This document shows, piece by piece, positions 7,552-17,911 of a stretch of DNA of 64,000 nucleotides. This DNA comes from UBA6168 sp965222975 (GTDB taxonomy: Bacteria > Bacteroidota > Bacteroidia > Chitinophagales > Saprospiraceae): NCBI GenBank assembly GCA_965222975.1, contig CBDCVJ010000030.1, forward strand, positions 186,001-250,000. Direction: 5' to 3'. The notes under the pieces are model-generated. The model was given only the letters and a program-made list of their open reading frames with translations. It searched no databases and was not told the DNA's origin. Position 1 is the stretch's first letter. Every line of letters begins with the position of its first letter. Position numbers and translations under genes: made by a program.

Positions 7552-10500
7552 TTATAAACCTGATGGGTCAAACCTCCTATTGATGCCGAACCACTTGAGA
7601 GTACGTTCACCAAGCTCAGAGTCAACATGGATCAAATACACACCGGCCGCTACTTTGATGCCCTTGTTGTTTTTGATATCCCACTCCAAGTCTGGAATAA
7701 CCTGCCCATTATTGATTCCTGATCCGAAAGGATTTCCAGGTTGTTCATCCCGGTTGTATTGACGAATGAATTTACCATCCAATGAATAGATCGTCACGAC
7801 ACATTTTGGAGGTAGGTTGGTAATTTTTACAATACTCGCATTGGTAGCAGTTTCATAATCGGAAAATGCATAATAAGGGTTTGGAACAACGTTTATGGCA
7901 TCAAGTGCCGCTTGTTCTCCTGCCTGATCCAGTTCCGATGCTTGCTTACCTTCAATTTTGAATTTGTAGGTAGGATAGCCATTGAAATCCCCTGTACCAA
8001 CTTTCACATCATATGGGTTGTCAACGCGTAATCTAACAGTCACATCATTCGGGATCAAGCCCTGCTCATAAGAAAGCAAACTAGTGCCTTGGGGTACAGG
8101 CATACCAGCCCATGTTATCTGTAAAAGTGCCTCCCGTTTGTCAAAGGTAATTACGGTTGGCTCTAACAGAGGTCTTATTTCAGCACACCCATCATATTCA
8201 CTATCAGTAACATACATCCAATGCTGACCACCGACATAATAGGAGGGAAAATTTTGAACGCCCAAATTAACGAAAGCCCGATCATCGGGGTTGAACATCA
8301 TATCAGCCCCTCTTATTGTTCCCCCAAACAGTTGGTCAACGAGTTCAGGGCCAAAAATATCCTCACGATAAGCTGAATTTTCTCCAAAAAAGACATTCAG
8401 TCTCTTACCTGTTTCCACATCAATGACATATCCGGGAAACCAACCCATACCATGCCCATCACCGTCCTCAAGGGGCAATCCATCATCTCCAGCTTCTTTG
8501 CTTACAGATGGATGAGCCCTCAAGTCAAATTGCGCTATATCCTCACCAATATTTGCTTTGTCTTCAGCTTTAACCGGTCGGTTAGTAATGTCAGTCAATG
8601 TTCTATATTCAGGAGCCATCGTTTCAACGACCACGCAACGGCTCCATAATGACTTGTCAGAAGTGAAAACAATGTCCACATTATTGAGGTTGTTGATTTC
8701 GCTTTCATCCGTCATGATCAATTGACCTAATCCTCCGCCATAACTCCGCCAAGCTGGTGTTATGAAAAATTGGCCCTTGTCTTCATACTCACAAACTTGA
8801 TAAGGCACAAAAAAGCCTGGGCCAATATTTCCCAACACTTCATGCTCTCTGTTCTCCCAATTGTCACGATGAGAAATATAGGTAAAATAATCACTGACGA
8901 AGCCTGGCAATTCGTTAGGAACATGACCAGATGGAATACCGTTAAACCAAAATGGTTTATCAAAATCCTTATAAGTCTGTTCGTATCCAATAGCTCCATC
9001 AAATGGGTCGGCCCAGTCACCTACGTCAGCTGTTTGCCCTATCGTAATCGTAAATCCATATTGACCAAAGATCTGTTCATTCAATTTATCTATTGTCCTG
9101 TCCGACTGGAAGGTTTCACCCGTAGTCACATTGGTTAATAACCATGAAACATTATTATCAAGTTTGCTATTGCCCATATTTTCATCGATAAAAGTCAACT
9201 GGAACTCTCCATCGACTACATCAAGTGGATTATAAACGGTAACATCAATCGGGCCTTTACCTCCTTTATAGGTAATGATTCCTGAATGGTCCGTATTGTT
9301 CCGGATACTTTCAACGATTTCAGCATATGATTCTTCTGAAATTTCCAGGTCGTTTCCACCTGCGCCTATCCCATCAGTGCGGGTAATGACTGGACCATCC
9401 CCATAGTCTGCATTTAATACCCTGTCTATGATCGGACGGGGAATAGGACCATATGTCTGTATATTTCGGCGTCCTTCAAGATAGGTGACTTTTTGGCCTT
9501 TATCCGTAAGATAATTATATGGTAGATATTCGTTGTGAGCATAAGCCAAAACAGTAAAATAATACCTTCTATGATTAAGAAGATTGCGGTCAGTCGTACC
9601 AAACTGGTCTTCAGTTATTCTAAATGTATGCCTAATACCTTCATCGGCACCTTCTACTTTTACTTCTGGAAAGAACACAAACTCCCGCGAAGTCAAGTCC
9701 TCGGGGTCATAATTGGGATTTTCTTCAGCAACCCAATTGTATAGTGAGTTGATGCCATTCTTAACGTCCACTTGATAAATCAGCCTAGCCCTTTCAGGGT
9801 TGTCAATATCCGCAGCAATATCCACATTTGGACCAGCTAATTGATAGAGTAAGTACCCCTCGAAGTTATAAGTTGTGTCTTCTGCTGGAGGGAAACCGAT
9901 ACCTATCTCTTCGTATTCTTCATTAAAGTTGTTAGAACTGGCTTTATTGGTCAGTATTGCAATCAACTCTTGATCCAATTCGATCCAGTCAACATCTGGG
10001 GCATCCGGGCCATCAACCAAGTCAAAACAATTATCAAACAAATCCTGGGAAATATCATCCGCATCCAGCAGTGATTTAATATCTGGACATGGATAAGGAA
10101 GATCAGGCATCCAAACTGCACCAATGATTAGTTCATTAACAGCACCAGGTTGTAATTTAAATGGACCGGATGCCTGTACAGTCCGACGATCATAATCAGG
10201 TTGAGTGGTAGTACACATAGACCAACCATTCTGATCGTTCGGTGGCTCTGTAAAAGCATAATTAATATAGTCAGTGCTGGTTTGATCATATGCACTGCCA
10301 CCATAAGTAAAAGGTGTTCCATCAAGCCATCTACCAGTCAAGTAATTATAAAAATCCTGAGCATCTTCAGGATCTCGTGTTCCAAGAGGAGGATCATTAA
10401 ACGCCCCATTGTTATAATAAGTAAACGAAGACATTCCCAACTCCTCCCTGAATTCATTCAATGGCCCCCTGAAATAGTCTATCCCAATAATTGGAACGTT

Positions 10501-11589
10501 CTCACCATAAACCCCAATACCAGTACACTGCGGATCGCCGTCAACGGCATCAATATTGTAAGCATAAGCCAGACTTCGATCTACATCGCACCCAATATAA
10601 TCATCAATTGAACAGCCTAAATCAGGATCGACCCACATGGCAAAATAGGTACTATCGATGTCTTCTTTTGCCCTATTGATCAATTTATACCTTTGGAAAG
10701 TCATATTGTTGATTTCGTCATTCGTTGCATAACCAAAAGCCTGCACTTGCACCTCCATCCTTATTGACAATCCATTGGATTCACCGTGAATGGCCCCTCC
10801 TCCTTCGTCATTGTAAATCCAGAATATCATCTCGTCAGGAAACTGAGGTGGGCGGGGAGTACCATCTGGGAATTCTTCACAACCGCGAATTTCGATCGTA
10901 GGAAAATCACCATCAAGGGGATTATACATTTCATCTAAGTTTTCATCCCAAAACCCTGCTAGTCCCTGCGTAGTAAACGGCAATTCAAATCCAACCTCGG
11001 AAAAAAAGAAAGGATTGCCAATAGCCGGCCATTCCTTTAACCCTTTAGGGATCATGCTCTCTGTATATTCAGCAATTCCATCCTTGGCATTTTGAAAAAA
11101 CAGCAAATGCTGCTGTACTTCTTCACCAGAAACTTCGAAAAAACGCTCCCATTGATCACAGAATACTTTATCTGTGGTTGCTGTTTCGTCACTCAGAGGA
11201 CCTGGCCAAAAATCACTCTGGCCCTGACGGTTGCCATAAGTTTGGCAGGCAACCTTAAGATTGTCCCCTTTATCAAATCCACCAAGCCATACCGCCCCAG
11301 CATAGAGGGAAGAAACTTCTTGCTGGCCTGGCTCTACCTTGGGAACGACATATTTTCCATCTCTCCTATTCCACCAAACATCGCCTCCTGTTGTAAGCCG
11401 TGCCCGAACATTGTTCACATCCTGATCAATGTCTTTATTCGCTGTAACACATTGTTCCCGGAACGATACAGACGAATTGCTGTTATTGTTATGAACTACT
11501 TTTTTCTTTGGATTATAATAGCCAAATACCGAAGAGGTACAAAAGAATAATCCAAAGAAAAAAGTAAAAAGTATTTTCGCATTACGCAT
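7552..11589 (-). CDS. Large (1345 aa) exported protein with FlgD/T9SS-like C-terminal Ig domain
   Basis: A signal peptide (residues 1-23) is followed by a roughly 1200-residue extracellular region rich in Asp, Asn, Tyr and Trp. A recognisable piece is the segment around residue 640, Y-N-F-E-G-Y-L-L-Y-Q-L-A-G, followed by N-H-R-R-Y-Y-F-T-V-L-A-Y-A-H, which looks fibronectin-like. Near the C-terminus V-V-P-N-P-Y-Y-A-F-S-D-Y-E and V-T-I-Y-S-L-D-G-K-F-I-R lead into an Ig-like domain resembling FlgD/T9SS sorting domains. The chain ends in K-W-F-G-I-N-R-R-F-D-P-S-G-L instead of the usual short Lys-rich type A tail. It lies 72 bp after the TonB-dependent receptor and 129 bp before the PorV-like gene. 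Function unknown; surface exposure is inferred. Confidence 0.85.
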   Translation of the reverse strand: MRNAKILFTFFFGLFFCTSSVFGYYNPKKKVVHNNNSNSSVSFREQCVTANKDIDQDVNNVRARLTTGGDVWWNRRDGKYVVPKVEPGQQEVSSLYAGAVWLGGFDKGDNLKVACQTYGNRQGQSDFWPGPLSDETATTDKVFCDQWERFFEVSGEEVQQHLLFFQNAKDGIAEYTESMIPKGLKEWPAIGNPFFFSEVGFELPFTTQGLAGFWDENLDEMYNPLDGDFPTIEIRGCEEFPDGTPRPPQFPDEMIFWIYNDEGGGAIHGESNGLSIRMEVQVQAFGYATNDEINNMTFQRYKLINRAKEDIDSTYFAMWVDPDLGCSIDDYIGCDVDRSLAYAYNIDAVDGDPQCTGIGVYGENVPIIGIDYFRGPLNEFREELGMSSFTYYNNGAFNDPPLGTRDPEDAQDFYNYLTGRWLDGTPFTYGGSAYDQTSTDYINYAFTEPPNDQNGWSMCTTTQPDYDRRTVQASGPFKLQPGAVNELIIGAVWMPDLPYPCPDIKSLLDADDISQDLFDNCFDLVDGPDAPDVDWIELDQELIAILTNKASSNNFNEEYEEIGIGFPPAEDTTYNFEGYLLYQLAGPNVDIAADIDNPERARLIYQVDVKNGINSLYNWVAEENPNYDPEDLTSREFVFFPEVKVEGADEGIRHTFRITEDQFGTTDRNLLNHRRYYFTVLAYAHNEYLPYNYLTDKGQKVTYLEGRRNIQTYGPIPRPIIDRVLNADYGDGPVITRTDGIGAGGNDLEISEESYAEIVESIRNNTDHSGIITYKGGKGPIDVTVYNPLDVVDGEFQLTFIDENMGNSKLDNNVSWLLTNVTTGETFQSDRTIDKLNEQIFGQYGFTITIGQTADVGDWADPFDGAIGYEQTYKDFDKPFWFNGIPSGHVPNELPGFVSDYFTYISHRDNWENREHEVLGNIGPGFFVPYQVCEYEDKGQFFITPAWRSYGGGLGQLIMTDESEINNLNNVDIVFTSDKSLWSRCVVVETMAPEYRTLTDITNRPVKAEDKANIGEDIAQFDLRAHPSVSKEAGDDGLPLEDGDGHGMGWFPGYVIDVETGKRLNVFFGENSAYREDIFGPELVDQLFGGTIRGADMMFNPDDRAFVNLGVQNFPSYYVGGQHWMYVTDSEYDGCAEIRPLLEPTVITFDKREALLQITWAGMPVPQGTSLLSYEQGLIPNDVTVRLRVDNPYDVKVGTGDFNGYPTYKFKIEGKQASELDQAGEQAALDAINVVPNPYYAFSDYETATNASIVKITNLPPKCVVTIYSLDGKFIRQYNRDEQPGNPFGSGINNGQVIPDLEWDIKNNKGIKVAAGVYLIHVDSELGERTLKWFGINRRFDPSGL

Positions 11590-11661
11590 AACTAATTTCT
11601 TTTGATAGGCTCACGAGAAAGAGTAGCTAATTCTAGTGAGTCCTGATTATTAGGTTATTTA

Positions 11662-14600
11662 CTAAAAGTTGACGATAGCACCCAGATAAATCCTTCTTGG
11701 TAAACTATAGTTATCAGGATTCAGTAGACGCCAGTTATAGGATGATAGGAAGGCATTTTGTAAAGCAAGGTCAACCGTTCCATCTAAATTTTTAAACTGA
11801 TCGGAATTCAATATGGTTTGACCTTGAACAGACTTTAGGAAGCCGTCGTCTTTGGGTGAACCAGTTGCCCGGTAAACACCAAGAATATTCCTCCGGTCAA
11901 ACAAATTCGATACTCTTATATATACATTCAAGCCCATATTGCGGGTAGCACCAGGCTTTGAAAGATTAAACGATTTATCCAACCTTGCATCAACCCTAAA
12001 GCTCCATGGCAAACGCGAACCATTCAATGCCCCCTTATTACCGGCAGCACCAAATTGTTGTGAACTAGCAGCAGCGGTATAGGGTCTTCCCGACACCGCA
12101 GTGGTAGTGAGGTTGAGTCCTGTATTGGCTAATATATCCAGCCCACTGATACGTGGACCATTGTATTCCTTGCCAGAACGGTAACGGTAATCAATTATTC
12201 CAGTCAACCTATGGCGTTCGTCATAGCTCATCGGGAACAAGGCACGCTGGATACCTCTTGAAGACAATCCCCTTGAAGTGTTGGCATTAGATCCAGTTCC
12301 ATCAGCAAATTGTAGCGTATAGGCAAGATTCAAAGAAACATTTCCAGTTCTTCTCAAGTCATATGAAAGGTTAAATCCCTTGATAGTAGCAAAATCAAGG
12401 TTGTCATATGTTTCGTACTCTGTAATAGGCGCGGCAAACAAAATCCAACGACTCTGGATCATATCTCTCAGCTCCTTGTAATAAGCGGACATTTTGATGG
12501 CAGAGCTATTACTTAATTTTTGCTGAAATCCAACTTCATAATCTATGGTACGCTCTGGTTTGAGATTAGCATTGTTGCGCAATGAACTCCCACTAGACTC
12601 CCAGTAAAAATAGGTCAGTGGACTAAACCGCGAATTAGAAGGCGGCCGTTGAACCAACACATCGTAGTGAGCGAAAAAGTTTGCCTCGTCTGAAATTGGG
12701 AAAGAGAACGCCAACCGTGGCATCCAATTAACTTGGGGAGTATAATCTTCAAATGAAATGTCAGGATCAAAATTTTCATCTGTCACGTCCCTCCTGCTTG
12801 CTTGTTGCTCTTTATAGCTCGGGAAAGTTGACTGACCACCAAAGATTTCTACGCCACTGTTAGCTGGAGCTCCATTCGGGAAATACCAAGTATCACCATC
12901 CCTATAAGCTCGCACATCTTCACTTCCTTCACCTGCCACATATACTTTGAAATCACCACCAATATTACCGGGATGTTGAACGGCGGTAAAATCCCTGGCA
13001 CTTTGAACTTCGTACAATGAGTATGGATCTCTCAATACTTTGGTGTTGGCGTCAAAACGGTCAATCCGTAGCCCCACTCGGAATATAATATCCTTATAAG
13101 TGAATTTATCTTGTATAAATGCTGCTTGATAATTAGGTCTGTTTGCAGCAACTGGGAAGGTCCGAACACCATTAGCATCTTTGGCAGTAAAGAAATCATC
13201 AAAGGATACATTATCTACTGGGTTGCCAAGGTAGTCATAACCAAAATAGTCCATATTAATACGCCCTGAACCTCTTTGGTCGTTAAGCTCACGGGCTGAA
13301 AACATGTCTAGCCGTAATTGGTTTGGATTCAATTCATGGACATTGAAGTATTGATAAATAGGTGTTCCATCTATAGCCCTGACTTGTTCGAAAAATCTGC
13401 TATCCTCGTTATCAAGGATTGGTTCCAGTGCAAAAATGTCGTATGCAAAATTCGGGACATCGACCAAATCTATCCGTTCGTTAGTAAGAGTGTCAAGTGT
13501 CCATAGCTGACGTAAACTTTCAAAAGTACCCACTGGATTCAAAGTATCTAATGCGGCCCCTTCCAAATGCTGGTTGGCCAGCAACTCAGCTGCAGTCCAC
13601 AAATACCTTGGGTTCAAACTATATCCTCTTTGAACACGCTGTTCATATAGAATCCCAAACTGGATGTTGTGCCTAGAGCCACCTGACCCCCCCGGCACCA
13701 ATTCAAAAGAGGTGTTCGCATTGAATGTATAGATATCAGATTCATTTTTGGAGTATAGATTATAGACCGTACCGACGTTTGCAAAATGATTTGACCAGTT
13801 CGAGGTTAAGGTGCTTTCTGTACGGCCATTCCTGAATCCAAATGCATCAAAATTCGACAAGTCTGCTGCATTAACATTATAATTTGCCAGCACAGGGTTT
13901 ATGTCTGGATCAGGCTGGTAGCCACCAGGCCCTAATTCCCTAGTGTAGTCCACTTGTTCGGCATAAGTCTCAAAAACAAAAGGAATAGTATCCACCTCAC
14001 CATTTGGATTAGTCCATTCATAGTTTTCGTTTACCCGAAACAACAAACTATCAATGGTTGGATTCCAATCCAAATCCCAACTGCCGATATAACCATAATT
14101 GAAAAGGTTGCCTTTGTGACGTGGGTCTTCGTTATTTGATTTAGCTCTTTCATAACCAAACTGGAGCGTATAAACTGCGTTTTGGATCAAAGAACCTTTT
14201 CTGGCTGCGTCTTGGTCTGAAGCTACCGCGCTAGTAGTTCCTAGGCGGTGCCTGAACCTAAAGTTGCCCCTGTACCTTGTACTATTAGCAATTGGATTGT
14301 TATGGCTATTGAATACCGACCACCCGCCTGGAGTAAATTGATTTTCCACATCTGTATACGTACCAGAAAAGGTCACATCAATGTTCTTGCCCAGCCTGGC
14401 ATCCAATTTTCCATTAAAATCGTAAGTGGTACTTTCTTCATTGGGATTGTAATCTAATACATCCACATTATCATTATTAGCATATCTTGCATTAGGAATA
14501 AGGATTCCTCCAATCTGTTGAACAGGGTTTTGTTCCAACTCCTCAATATAGCTATCTTTTGCTTTAAAAACTGAAGTGGCAGGCGGATCATCGTCCTTAC

Positions 14601-15426
14601 TATACTGATATTGACCGCCCAATCGATAACCAAGAATGGTTTTGCCTTTGCTTTTCCAGATTGGCCCAGAGAGGTTGAGGCTGGCCAAGCGACGACCATA
14701 ATTATCGAATAATTCAGAATTTTCCAGTTCTACGCCGCCACTAAATTTATCAGATGGCCCCTTGGTCGTTATGGAAATAACACCACCCGTCACATCGCCG
14801 TATTTGGCTTCAATACCACCAGTGATCACCTGTAGTTCTTCGATGTATTGCGTAGGGATGGAATTTCCAAAAACACGCACACCATCAATGTAATAGTTTG
14901 TGCCATTCGACCTCGACCCTCGAATGTTGATGGCACCACCATCATCAGCAGATGACGCGCCTGCACCTAAAGATGCTAAGGCATTTACGTTTCTAGTTGG
15001 AAGGTTTTGGATGTCTTCTGCGCTAAAGACTTTGCCCTGGGTGGTTTCGTCCTTGGAAACAAGGGGCCTCTCATAGACAACTACAATTTCTTGAATGGTT
15101 ATCCCGGCAGAAATCTTTGCGTCAAGCTGATTGGACTTACCAGAGCTAACAATTACCCCAGTCACTTTTTGATCTTGGTAACCTGTATAGGAAAACACAA
15201 CATCGTAAGTACCAGCATCCAGTTCTGTGAGGCTGAAAAATCCGTCAAAATCAGTTTCGGTACCTGTAAGCAGCACATCGTTTTTGAAAAGCGCCACAGT
15301 TCCGAAAATGATTGGCTCACCGGTTTCAGCGTCGGTCACCGTTCCTTGCAAGGTGGTTTGCGCAGAGGCTGCAATCCCCGCAAGCAAAAAAGCGATGGTG
15401 AGTAGTAAATAACGTGCCATAAACAT
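11662..15426 (-). CDS. TonB-dependent receptor with CarboxypepD_reg-like domain
   Basis: A 1254-aa outer-membrane transporter. The signal peptide (M-A-R-Y-L-L-L-T-I-A-F-L-L-A-G at 15420 is an alternative start) is followed by a CarboxypepD_reg-like fold at about residues 24-105 (T-L-Q-G-T-V-T-D-A-E-T-G-E-P). A plug domain lies at about 115-225 with I-N-I-R-G-S-R, Y-Y-I-D-G-V-R-V-F-G and Y-G-D-V-T-G-G-V-I-S-I-T-T-K. The remainder is a 22-strand-type barrel with many aromatic residues. No SusD partner is adjacent, so it is not a classical Sus pair. The substrate is unknown. It is first of a three-gene unit with the 1345-aa protein and the PorV-like protein. Confidence 0.93.
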   Translation of the reverse strand: MFMARYLLLTIAFLLAGIAASAQTTLQGTVTDAETGEPIIFGTVALFKNDVLLTGTETDFDGFFSLTELDAGTYDVVFSYTGYQDQKVTGVIVSSGKSNQLDAKISAGITIQEIVVVYERPLVSKDETTQGKVFSAEDIQNLPTRNVNALASLGAGASSADDGGAINIRGSRSNGTNYYIDGVRVFGNSIPTQYIEELQVITGGIEAKYGDVTGGVISITTKGPSDKFSGGVELENSELFDNYGRRLASLNLSGPIWKSKGKTILGYRLGGQYQYSKDDDPPATSVFKAKDSYIEELEQNPVQQIGGILIPNARYANNDNVDVLDYNPNEESTTYDFNGKLDARLGKNIDVTFSGTYTDVENQFTPGGWSVFNSHNNPIANSTRYRGNFRFRHRLGTTSAVASDQDAARKGSLIQNAVYTLQFGYERAKSNNEDPRHKGNLFNYGYIGSWDLDWNPTIDSLLFRVNENYEWTNPNGEVDTIPFVFETYAEQVDYTRELGPGGYQPDPDINPVLANYNVNAADLSNFDAFGFRNGRTESTLTSNWSNHFANVGTVYNLYSKNESDIYTFNANTSFELVPGGSGGSRHNIQFGILYEQRVQRGYSLNPRYLWTAAELLANQHLEGAALDTLNPVGTFESLRQLWTLDTLTNERIDLVDVPNFAYDIFALEPILDNEDSRFFEQVRAIDGTPIYQYFNVHELNPNQLRLDMFSARELNDQRGSGRINMDYFGYDYLGNPVDNVSFDDFFTAKDANGVRTFPVAANRPNYQAAFIQDKFTYKDIIFRVGLRIDRFDANTKVLRDPYSLYEVQSARDFTAVQHPGNIGGDFKVYVAGEGSEDVRAYRDGDTWYFPNGAPANSGVEIFGGQSTFPSYKEQQASRRDVTDENFDPDISFEDYTPQVNWMPRLAFSFPISDEANFFAHYDVLVQRPPSNSRFSPLTYFYWESSGSSLRNNANLKPERTIDYEVGFQQKLSNSSAIKMSAYYKELRDMIQSRWILFAAPITEYETYDNLDFATIKGFNLSYDLRRTGNVSLNLAYTLQFADGTGSNANTSRGLSSRGIQRALFPMSYDERHRLTGIIDYRYRSGKEYNGPRISGLDILANTGLNLTTTAVSGRPYTAAASSQQFGAAGNKGALNGSRLPWSFRVDARLDKSFNLSKPGATRNMGLNVYIRVSNLFDRRNILGVYRATGSPKDDGFLKSVQGQTILNSDQFKNLDGTVDLALQNAFLSSYNWRLLNPDNYSLPRRIYLGAIVNF

Positions 15427-15941
15427 GAATTTTATTTATAATTTAAAAGAATAGGTTCATACCAGAGAGAGCGCAATAATAGTGAAAACATAAGTCCTCA
15501 CAAAATCGCATTTGTTGTCTGTGCTACGGTTTTAGGTTTTCCCAACTGGATCGTCGTAAATACAATTTCCGGTTTTTGAAAATAACAGCTAAGACAAGTG
15601 ATCTTTTATGCTCCAAAACTACAGACAAGTTCAAAGAAATTATTACAAATTATTATCAAAAGTCAGTTTTCTGATTTCATATATATAGTGCCTCTTTATT
15701 CCCTACCCAGTAAAAGCAATTGTACATTTAAACGCTCAAAAGCAACAATAGCTTCGTTTCAATAGCATAATATTGCCTATAAGAACAATGGATGTCCGCC
15801 ATAAAACAATTGCAATGCGCCCAAAAATCAGATTTGCAATTTGTATGACATGTTCTAAATCAGGTTAATAAAAAACCAGAATATCATATATTTGAACTTG
15901 CACATTAAATCAGATTTTTAATTTGACAAAAACCATCTTGC
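15427..15941. other. Divergent intergenic region (515 bp)
   Basis: This AT-rich gap lies between the 5' ends of the TonB-dependent receptor and a divergent lipoprotein gene, so it should hold promoters for both. Apart from one -7-like element near the lipoprotein gene I see no gene, RNA or strong repeat. Confidence 0.6.
15887..15894 (+). promoter_or_regulatory. Possible -7 promoter element for the 15942 lipoprotein gene
   Basis: TATATTTG matches the Bacteroidota -7 consensus TAnnTTTG and lies about 48 bp before the ATG. No clear -33 box is present. Confidence 0.35.
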
Positions 15942-16595
15942 ATGAAGAACCCTATTGTCATACTCTTGACCTTTATGTTATTAACCGGATGCATTGAAGA
16001 AAAAAATGCCACGGTCAACTGTAACCTCTACATTCGATTTGAGGAGGATGGAAAGAGGATCAAGGCTGAGGCTGATTTTTTAAAAGAGGGGGAAGGCGAA
16101 GGGAAAATTCCATTTTCGCCATCAGGAGGAGTATCTTTTATGGGCAGCAATATGGAGAATCAAAACCTTCCAAATGGTAAAAAAAGATATTTATACAAAG
16201 CTGCGATCAATCTTCCTGAAACCCTCCGATTCGCTTGGAACGATCAATCTGGAAAGAAGTCAAAAATTGAGTTACAAAGTAAAAGCATTAACGGGTTCGA
16301 GTTTGATAAGCAAGGAGATTACTATAGGCTTCAACTCAATACCTTCCAATTGAAGCAAAATGAATCCTTGGTACTGTTGTTTACTGACTCAAATTACGAA
16401 AAGGTCAATAAGGAAGTAAAAGGGCCCCTCGAAGACAATGTCATCTTGATCTCAAAAAATGAACTCACAGGGCTGGTTTCGGGAAAGGCCTCCCTATCAA
16501 TAGTTTTTACACAATATTCGAGGATACAGAGACAAGACTGCGATTGTACTACAACTTATTCCTATTACTCGGCCACAAAAGAAATTGCTCTATAA
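15942..16595 (+). CDS. Lipoprotein of unknown function
   Basis: A 217-aa protein beginning with a lipoprotein signal peptide (I-V-I-L-L-T-F-M-L-L-T-G-C, lipobox Cys at 17). The mature part has alternating beta-type sequence such as N-C-N-L-Y-I-R-F-E-E-D-G, K-K-R-Y-L-Y-K-A-A-I-N-L-P and Y-Y-R-L-Q-L-N-T-F. It ends with a double-Cys segment (Q-D-C-D-C-T-T-T-Y). I do not recognise a family. It is monocistronic, bounded by a divergent receptor operon and by a terminator hairpin. Confidence 0.75.
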   Translation: MKNPIVILLTFMLLTGCIEEKNATVNCNLYIRFEEDGKRIKAEADFLKEGEGEGKIPFSPSGGVSFMGSNMENQNLPNGKKRYLYKAAINLPETLRFAWNDQSGKKSKIELQSKSINGFEFDKQGDYYRLQLNTFQLKQNESLVLLFTDSNYEKVNKEVKGPLEDNVILISKNELTGLVSGKASLSIVFTQYSRIQRQDCDCTTTYSYYSATKEIAL

Positions 16596-16639
16596 AATTA
16601 GTTAGACTACAACAAATTGCTGTTAAAGCAAATGAAAAA

Positions 16640-16668
16640 AGCCTTTTGCGATAAAAATCGAAAAGGCT
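16640..16668 (+). terminator. Hairpin terminator after the 15942 lipoprotein gene
   Basis: AGCCTTTT and AAAAGGCT form an 8-bp stem around a short loop, preceded by an A run, 45 bp after the stop codon. Confidence 0.55.
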
Positions 16669-16770
16669 ACAAATAGGACAGGATATAAAATCTGTGTAAT
16701 AAGGATAATCAAATAGAAATTGATAAATATTCTTTGGGGTTAAAAAAGTTATTTTAAAAGAAAGAAAAGA

Positions 16771-16795
16771 GTGGCATCTTAGAAAGCGATGCCAC
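16771..16795. repeat. Small inverted repeat (possible terminator)
   Basis: GTGGCATC and GATGCCAC form an 8-bp perfect stem with a 9-nt loop. It lies midway between the lipoprotein gene and the AraC gene in an otherwise empty 357-bp gap. Confidence 0.45.
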
Positions 16796-16952
16796 AATTA
16801 AATGGTAATACATGAAACTTAAATTCTATGCAAAATTACCCTCCCCTTCCCTTCGAAAGCTACCATTATTTTAACCACTATTGATGCTATTTTATCATTT
16901 ATCAATTATATTTCCACCTATAGGGTTAATTTAGCTCCAAAATCAACTTAAA

Positions 16953-17825
16953 ATGAAGCCTAAACTCGAAAATATCCAACCTTCTTTTGGGAGTTCATTC
17001 AGCTATTTAAAATTCACAAACGAAAATAAAACGAATCTTCCTTACTGGCATTTCCACCCTGAATTCGAAATCGTTTTTGTGTCGAACGGCAATGGACAAC
17101 GAAAGATCGGCGACCACCTTTCCAATTATGAAAACGGAGATTTGATCTTTGTGGGCCCCAACCTGCCCCACTCTGCATTTGCACTGGAAATCCCAAATAA
17201 TTATGTGGAAATCGTTGTGCAAATGAAAGAGGATTTTTTGGGGAAAGATTTTTTTGAAATCCCGGAAATGAGCGAAGTGAAAAAATTGTTTCAAAGATCA
17301 AAGACAGGCCTGGTATTCGAAAACGAAACCAAATGGGAAGTCGGAGAGCGGCTTCAAAAAATGGATCTTTGCGACAATTTCAGCAAAATGACAGAACTAT
17401 TGATCACCTTGCAAATCATGGCTTATGCAAAAGATTGCCGCCCTTTGAATATTAACTCCATAGCGGTTGAAGTAAAACAGCAAGACCACCAGCGGATGCA
17501 ATTATTGCACGAATTCATTGAAAATAATTATCATCACAAAATATCCTTGGATGAAGCGGCTGCGCTTGTCAACCTTACGGTACCAGCTTTCTGCCGTTTT
17601 TTCAAAAACCTGACCCACCGAACTTTTATGACATATGTAAATGAATTCCGGGTGGCCAGGGCATGCAGATTGTTGTCACGAAAGCACCTTAGTATTGCTG
17701 CTGTCAGCTATGAGTCAGGCTTCAATAACCTTTCTCATTTCAACAAACAGTTCAGAGCCATTGCCGGACAAACACCAACTGCCTACCGAAAGAACCTTGT
17801 CAACTTTGTTCAAACTAAGGTTTGA
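16953..17825 (+). CDS. AraC family transcriptional regulator with cupin sensor domain
   Basis: A 290-aa regulator. The N-terminal cupin-type sensor at about residues 20-100 contains W-H-F-H-P-E-F-E-I-V-F-V-S-N-G-N-G and D-L-I-F-V-G-P-N-L-P-H, the usual cupin motifs of AraC proteins. The C-terminal double helix-turn-helix at about 185-285 contains I-S-L-D-E-A-A-A-L-V, F-C-R-F-F-K and the signature S-Y-E-S-G-F-N-N-L-S-H-F-N-K-Q-F-R. Such proteins typically bind a sugar or other small molecule. No catabolic gene is adjacent; the next gene encodes a DUF4920 lipoprotein more than 400 bp away. Confidence 0.93.
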   Translation: MKPKLENIQPSFGSSFSYLKFTNENKTNLPYWHFHPEFEIVFVSNGNGQRKIGDHLSNYENGDLIFVGPNLPHSAFALEIPNNYVEIVVQMKEDFLGKDFFEIPEMSEVKKLFQRSKTGLVFENETKWEVGERLQKMDLCDNFSKMTELLITLQIMAYAKDCRPLNINSIAVEVKQQDHQRMQLLHEFIENNYHHKISLDEAAALVNLTVPAFCRFFKNLTHRTFMTYVNEFRVARACRLLSRKHLSIAAVSYESGFNNLSHFNKQFRAIAGQTPTAYRKNLVNFVQTKV

Positions 17826-17911
17826 CAGCTATTTGAATCACTAATGAACAGATTTTGCATTATAAACTCACTTGCCTTTTGCAACCAATGCCTGCACCAA
17901 GTATTTTTTTC

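Noticed and set aside
15007..15405. Plus-strand frame opposite the TonB-dependent receptor
   Set aside because: It lies wholly antisense to a clear receptor plug domain.
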